From Acidobacteriota bacterium (GTDB taxonomy: Bacteria > Acidobacteriota > Terriglobia > Acidiferrales > UBA7541), in assembly GCA_003131985.1 (NCBI GenBank), contig PKWH01000352.1:1-7977 (forward strand): a stretch of DNA of 7,977 nt, read 5' to 3'. Under the pieces are notes generated by a model. It made no database searches. It had not been told where the DNA came from and saw nothing but the letters and a program-made list of their open reading frames with translations. The position numbers were made by a program, and so were the translations under genes. This document shows, one piece after another, positions 7,101 through 7,977 of this stretch (the first letter of the stretch is position 1; every line of letters starts with the position of its first letter).

Positions 7101-7977
7101 CTACAGCTTCAACGGGATCGACGTTTACGGGTTGGGGCGCAGGACCCTGCGAAGGGACGGGCACTTGTACGCTTACGATTACTGCTGCGACGACGGTTGT
7201 GGCTAACTTCACTCAGAGCACAAACAATTTCACGCTGACCGTGAATGAGGCGGGGACTGGAACGGGTACGGTGTTGAGTGCTCCTGCCGGAATCAATTGT
7301 CCGACTACATGCTCGGCGAGCTTTGCGAGCGGCGCGGTGGTCGCACTGACGGCGACAGCGGCCGAAGGATCGACGTTTGGAGGCTGGAGCGGCGCGGGTT
7401 GCACAGGAACGGGCGGATGCTCGGTGACAATGACTGCGGCTCAGACTGTGACGGCCACATTCAATAGCGGAAATTCTCCGGTGACGATCGGGCTTGCTCC
7501 GGGAAGTCCTTCGACGGTGAATACGACGCCCGGGAGTAGCGCGGTGTTTGGCTTGACGCTGACTGCGTTACCGGGAACCACCGGGACGGTGACGCTCGGA
7601 TGCACCAGCACTTCTCCGAACATCACGTGCAACATCGTGCCGAGTTCCATCACCTTGACCGGGAAAGCGATTAACGTTGCAATTGTGGTGAATACATTCT
7701 GCAAAGGCGCTGTTCCGGCGTTTGGACCATCAGTCCCGGGAGGCTTGGTAGGTGGCTTGGGGATGTTGTTGGCCGGCATGTCACTTTGCGGAGCGTTGTG
7801 GACGTTCAAAAAGCGTCCGAGGCTGGCGCTTTCGTTTGGAGTTCTGGTTCTGATCGCGGTGGGAATGTCGGCGTGCAGCAGTTTGCCAAAATCGCCGGGA
7901 GGAACGGCAACGAAACCGGGACTGTATCCGTTGGTTGTGACGGCGACGGCGCCCAATGGGGCGGTCTCAAGCGTGAA
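1013..7977 (+). CDS. Giant secreted multidomain protein: SBBP propeller, InlB-like repeats, choice-of-anchor L, split C-terminal Ig domain (3' end off the right edge)
   Basis: One continuous frame of 2321 codons with no stop, open at the right edge. Order by residue: signal peptide 1-25 or 1-33; DUF7948-like domain about 61-282; seven SBBP propeller repeats about 283-828; Big_2 Ig-like 834-918; InlB-like repeats 922-1012, 1018-1104, 1110-1197 and 1202-1295; DUF11-type 1303-1421; InlB-like 1429-1516; degenerate ASH-like 1519-1630 with a calcium-type loop at 1529; choice-of-anchor L 1631-1877; ASH/choice-of-anchor D 1878-1983; InlB-like 1989-2066 and 2073-2150; Ig-like from 2155, interrupted by two membrane helices (2245-2287). 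Rich in Thr, Gly, Ser and Ala with many ACG threonine codons. Probably envelope-anchored and facing outward; ligand and function unknown. In relatives I recall, the last Ig strand ends soon after this point, so the stop is probably only tens of codons beyond the window. No frameshift seen. Confidence 0.96.
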   Translation, partial: MLFERISRGARGLVILCFFVHISSALPQGRLSAQTKQSSGTTSTPASTPRDRQIAGSAIHMPLFFEANEGQTDPSVRYLTRSNGYTMFLTPTETVLVEGKTIAKNGDKFDAGSTLFWKDAKASSQSVLRMELLGANSAPEFRGLEELPGKVNYLIGKDPEKWRSSVPLYSQVQVGKVYPGVDLLFHGDEQQLEYDFIVSPGADPSQIGFRVSGAKKIEIDSDGDLVLHTASSDFRMRKPVIYQTDDSGRRAVKGGFVLNAKNQVTFDLGPYDRSQTLVIDPAINYATFLGGAATELSESLVVDSSTPGAPKVYVTGASDDITTFPEANTRIGNPTASINVYIAEIDPKKTGSGSLVYLSFIGGSTAFQSAGAGATCGSEGVWLGLDTSQGPSLVEPVIGGQTSCTDYPGSVLNPVTATGVDAIAAVVTRLVSNGGSIDHSVLLGGNKQMSNGFVFVDPSGNVLLTGPTQATNLPTTTGAYATSFNNGGTGAASGTSDCFTAKLQRSDLTPTYLSYLNVGAGSTGTGTGFSGSGCGGVIDSANGNVIYLGGNTESTVAFSGAAAGVLGFQPTFQGTQDTFLMKLDTSLSGAAELKYATYFGGGGTTGVQTGAVDLGSGIVSNSTGVVALAGHTTSNSTTNAPDIPIFNAFTGQTTNKAANSTNQETGFFTIMDTTKSGSASLLCGSYFGGSSGFDVIRSLAFDPLVPSGYYIIVGGHTESADFPTSNAFQSALVGAQDGFVSGLMVNTGTSPSAEVFFSSYIGGGGDEEIDGLGLDTNHTIYATGSTTSANYFGNTSPATTVNGFQTTCTSCTSPAAPQPDAVIFALTSATSASLESILVSSKGTGTLAIGNTLQFSALGAFNDGTFQDLTNSATWTSSDTAVATVNSSGLVTAVGNGTSMIAAAENGQSNSQLVSVGGSTGFTVQLVLEGVAFGTVTDNAGKINCTNNTGQGATGTCSATYTSGTQVILTQAANPGSVFGGWGVAEGDATCSGATTTCTFTVDEQEEITATFNNGAGDFTLNVTPGTGATGGGVVTGAGSITCQLNGTAAPTGTCSASLASGSIATLNAEPNSTSTFAGWSGACTGAAKCVVTMSQAQTATALFSTQQDIFTVTITGNGSVTSTSNPTIAAELNCANPGPPSVCNATFTSGTSVTLTATPGTGEVFTGWTAGPCNASPQTTCTFTVSTTTPNAVAAFAATTFLLTVNRAGNGGGTVTSNAVNVQGGGISCGPAAGIVDCSVNATFNAAVVLTETPPTGSTGTFSGSTPTACTVGGGGTTCSFNMPAAAETVTVTFASGSAPLPSLEITKSHTGNFTQGQQGATYTVTVSNGANAGPTTGTVTVTDTIPAGLTLASMAGTGWTCSANNCTRSDALAGGTSYPVITVTVNVASTATSPQVNMASVSGGGSAAPPAASDSTVITTSGTAPTFTLNITAASGATGNGVVSDTSGAINCTLSGTSVPTGTCSANFPSGTVATLTGVAADDGSIFTGWSGPCSGNASCAVTMTQNQVVIARFTTPATQLIVADFDPDGDGEDDKQRIDGKSAPLQILLTNTSTTQTVNFTGAPTSTAGYSATTDCTSLAPDQSCHVFISFTATSVCQNVQGTVTLADNDPGGSFVIGVNGYGADTGIQVSDLTNSALSAQSLAQSLVGPGVQISNVTYKGAPRAAGNFTSSSNIIGFTSGVVLSTGSVRNVVGPNCSDDISVDNGQPGDADLNTIVGAGNDTNDAAVLEFDFVPTSSVISFQYVFASDEYNEFVGEFNDVFGFFLTDKATNTTTNIALIPGTNLPVSINNVNGGNPLGTNPVNPQFYINNDFPFGSTTPAPVDTEMDGLTVVFTAQAQVVPNNTYHIKLAIADADDFALDSNVFIQAGSLVSSALTLTPGTLGFGNQAVGTTSTPLPVVIQNTGSQTVTIQTIAASANFTQTNSCPATLTAVGTDGASCTVNVAFAPGTSGSLTGTLTVTFTIPGDTTPQTQIATLTGTGTGTGVTLTVTEAGTGTGTVTSNPAGISCQPTCSAGFASGTVITLTATASTGSTFTGWGAGPCEGTGTCTLTITAATTVVANFTQSTNNFTLTVNEAGTGTGTVLSAPAGINCPTTCSASFASGAVVALTATAAEGSTFGGWSGAGCTGTGGCSVTMTAAQTVTATFNSGNSPVTIGLAPGSPSTVNTTPGSSAVFGLTLTALPGTTGTVTLGCTSTSPNITCNIVPSSITLTGKAINVAIVVNTFCKGAVPAFGPSVPGGLVGGLGMLLAGMSLCGALWTFKKRPRLALSFGVLVLIAVGMSACSSLPKSPGGTATKPGLYPLVVTATAPNGAVSSV
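1193..1858 (+). other. DUF7948-like N-terminal domain ('FEANEGQT' domain)
   Basis: Residues 61-282. Hallmarks are PLFFEANEGQTDPSVRYLTR (62-81), a segment with NGYTMFLTPTETVLV, then LPGKVNYLIG, the YPGVDLLFHG motif followed by QLEYDFIVSPGADPSQI, and a terminal LVIDPAINYATFLGG leading into the propeller. This domain usually precedes SBBP repeats in Acidobacteriota, Planctomycetota and related secreted proteins. Its biochemical role is not known to me. Confidence 0.85.
1859..3496 (+). other. SBBP beta-propeller repeat region, about seven blades
   Basis: Residues 283-828. A strand motif of the form Y-x-S/T-F/Y-L/I/F-G-G recurs seven times: YATFLGG (285), YLSFIGG (357), SVLLGG (440), YLSYLNVG (512), YATYFGG (595), GSYFGG (about 684) and SSYIGG (about 758). 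Spacing is 72-89 residues. Between them lie the typical strands with D-G/N-x-G-N-V-x-Y-x-x-G and GHTESADFPT-type sequences. This matches SBBP (PF06739-type) repeats, and seven units fit a closed seven-bladed propeller. The fold is inferred from family knowledge; blade count is from the motifs. Confidence 0.78.
3512..3766 (+). other. Bacterial Ig-like domain, group 2 (Big_2)
   Basis: Residues 834-918. The segment runs from LESILVSSKGTGTLAIG through LQFSALGAFNDGTFQDLT, ATWTSSDTAVATVNSSGLVT and AVGNGTSMIAA. The W-x-S-S-D-x-x-V-A-T-V and G-L-V-T-A motifs are diagnostic of Big_2 domains, which act as structural spacers in surface proteins. It joins the propeller to the repeat stalk. Confidence 0.88.
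3776..4897 (+). repeat. Four tandem InlB-like (divergent B-repeat) four-cysteine units
   Basis: Units lie at 3776-4048, 4064-4324, 4340-4603 and 4616-4897 (residues 922-1012, 1018-1104, 1110-1197 and 1202-1295). Each follows the plan FTV..G.G.V - Cys - Cys-S/N-A..F.SGT.V.L.A.P - F.GW - Cys - Cys-x-F/V - A.F and has exactly four cysteines. Cys1-Cys2 gaps are 11, 11, 8 and 8 residues. The fourth unit has lost the signature tryptophan (FSGS in place of F-x-G-W). They resemble the divergent InlB B-repeat family (Flg_new_2 type), beta-grasp spacer modules in surface proteins. Disulfide pairing is inferred. Confidence 0.83.
4919..5275 (+). other. DUF11-type conserved repeat domain
   Basis: Residues 1303-1421. 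It starts with PSLEITKSHTGNFTQGQQGA and contains YTVTVSNGANAGPTTGTVTVTD, then IPAGLTL and GTGWTCSANNCTRSDALAGG, ending with a strand pair of the type VTVNVASTATSPQVNMASVSGGG. The K-x-H/D...F-x-x-G-x-x-x-x-Y-x-V-x-V-x-N core and the following V-T-V-x-D-x-I-P-A-G-L are diagnostic of the DUF11/TIGR01451 surface repeat. It contains two cysteines (GWTC and NNC) five residues apart. Confidence 0.88.
5297..5560 (+). repeat. Fifth InlB-like four-cysteine repeat
   Basis: Residues 1429-1516. Begins FTLNITAASGATGNG, with Cys in INC, GTC-SA, GPC and ASC, and the IFTGWSG signature. The Cys1-Cys2 gap is 11 residues, like units one and two (3776-4324) and unlike its nearer neighbours. This suggests it was copied from that end of the array before the DUF11 domain separated them, though this is inference. 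Confidence 0.82.
5567..5902 (+). other. Degenerate ASH-like segment opening with a DxDGDG calcium-type loop
   Basis: Residues 1519-1630. DPDGDGEDD (1529-1537) places acidic residues as in dockerin and thrombospondin type-3 calcium loops. The rest has the pattern PLQILLTNTSTTQTVNFTG, then a Cys-x-x-L-x-P-x-Q-S-C motif and a V-x-G-x-V-T-L-x-D strand, reminiscent of ASH/choice-of-anchor D modules. Calcium binding is inferred from the acidic spacing only. The ASH assignment is tentative. Confidence 0.5.
5903..6643 (+). other. Choice-of-anchor L domain
   Basis: Residues 1631-1877, about 247 residues, close to full family size. Landmarks in order: LAQSLVGPGVQISNVTYKG; IGFTSGVVLSTGSV with VVGPN; PGDADLNTIVG; DAAVLEFDFVPTSSVISFQY; VFASDEYNEFVGEFNDVFGF; NIALIPGTNLPVSINNVNGG; QFYINNDF; DGLTVVF; NTYHIKLAIADADDFALDS; VFIQAGS. 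These match the domain class called choice-of-anchor L, found in secreted proteins with various C-terminal anchors. Its molecular function is not established to my knowledge. Confidence 0.9.
6644..6961 (+). other. ASH / choice-of-anchor D (HYDIN-like) domain
   Basis: Residues 1878-1983. LTPGTLGFGNQAVGTTSTPL, VVIQNTGSQTVTI, then NFTQTNSC..L...G.SCTVNVAFAPGTSGSLTGTLTV and a closing LTGTGTG linker. The L-x-F-G-x-Q-x-V-G-T-T-S and C-x-V-x-V-x-F-x-P-x-x-x-G motifs are diagnostic of these Ig-fold modules. The linker GTGTGTG leads directly into the next InlB-like repeat. Confidence 0.9.
6977..7462 (+). repeat. InlB-like repeats six and seven, a recent-looking tandem pair
   Basis: Units 6977-7210 and 7229-7462 (residues 1989-2066 and 2073-2150) are both exactly 78 codons, set 252 nt apart. 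Hand alignment without gaps gives 52 of 78 identical residues. The DNA also shares runs such as CTACATGCTCGGC and GGATCGACGTTT. Both have Cys1-Cys2 shortened to C-x3-C, compared with 8 or 11 residues in the other five units, while keeping four cysteines and the F-x-GW signature. A local duplication within the gene is the simplest explanation. Confidence 0.85.
7475..7977 (+). other. C-terminal Ig-like domain interrupted by a two-helix membrane anchor
   Basis: Residues 2155-2321. Strands with SPVTIGLAPGSPSTVNTTPG, FGLTLTALPGTTGTVTLGC and ITCNIVPSSITLTG form the first part of an Ig-like fold. TM1 (residues 2245-2265, DNA 7745-7807), the basic turn KKRPR (2266-2270, DNA 7808-7822) and TM2 (2271-2287) follow. 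Then comes CSSLPKSPGG and the resumption GLYPLVVTATAPNG, the usual closing strand of such Ig domains. By the positive-inside rule the KKRPR turn is cytoplasmic and both flanks are outside. The junction MSAC at 2285-2288 resembles a lipobox but lies far from the N-terminus. Acidobacteriota proteins of this style often show this split, from memory. Confidence 0.8.

Noticed and set aside
3776..7462. DNA repeats as a CRISPR array or mobile element
   Set aside because: The repeats are in-frame protein modules of 234-282 nt with diverged sequence. There are no short identical repeats with spacers, no terminal inverted repeats and no transposase.
7441..7956. Antisense open frame of 171 codons near the right edge
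   Set aside because: V/P/T-rich translation typical of the complement of Thr/Gly/Val-rich coding DNA. The plus strand codes for the last repeat and the membrane hairpin.

Overview
This window appears to come from a moderately GC-rich, Gram-negative-type genome. I place it in Acidobacteriota (Terriglobia-like) from protein style: a very large secreted protein that opens with the 'FEANEGQT' domain, continues into SBBP beta-propeller repeats and InlB-like, Ig-like and 'choice-of-anchor' modules, and ends in an Ig-like domain interrupted by a membrane hairpin. That combination is characteristic of this phylum in my memory; no search was run.

Layout. Positions 1-629 (minus strand) hold the first 209 codons of an APC-superfamily amino acid/polyamine permease whose 3' end lies off the left edge. 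Positions 630-1012 are a divergent intergenic region. It contains a well-formed sigma70-type promoter reading into the permease (653-681), a perfect 9-bp inverted repeat (835-859), a smaller hairpin (786-802), and a strong Shine-Dalgarno (1003-1008) for the rightward gene. Positions 1013-7977 (plus strand) are one uninterrupted reading frame of 2321 codons that leaves the right edge without a stop.

The giant protein reads, in order: signal peptide; DUF7948-like N-terminal domain; about seven SBBP propeller repeats; a Big_2 Ig-like domain; four InlB-like four-cysteine repeats; a DUF11-type repeat; a fifth InlB-like repeat; a degenerate ASH-like segment opening with a DxDGDG calcium-type loop; a choice-of-anchor L domain; an ASH/choice-of-anchor D domain; InlB-like repeats six and seven; and a final Ig-like domain split by two transmembrane helices. 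The design is that of an envelope-anchored, extracytoplasmic, disulfide-rich fibre-like protein. Its ligand is unknown.

The two genes are divergent and not evidently related in function. I see no RNA gene, CRISPR array, insertion sequence, phage gene or terminator. The real novelty is architectural: regular cysteine placement in seven shuffled repeats, an internal choice-of-anchor L domain, and a membrane anchor inserted within an Ig fold. I see no multi-gene system.
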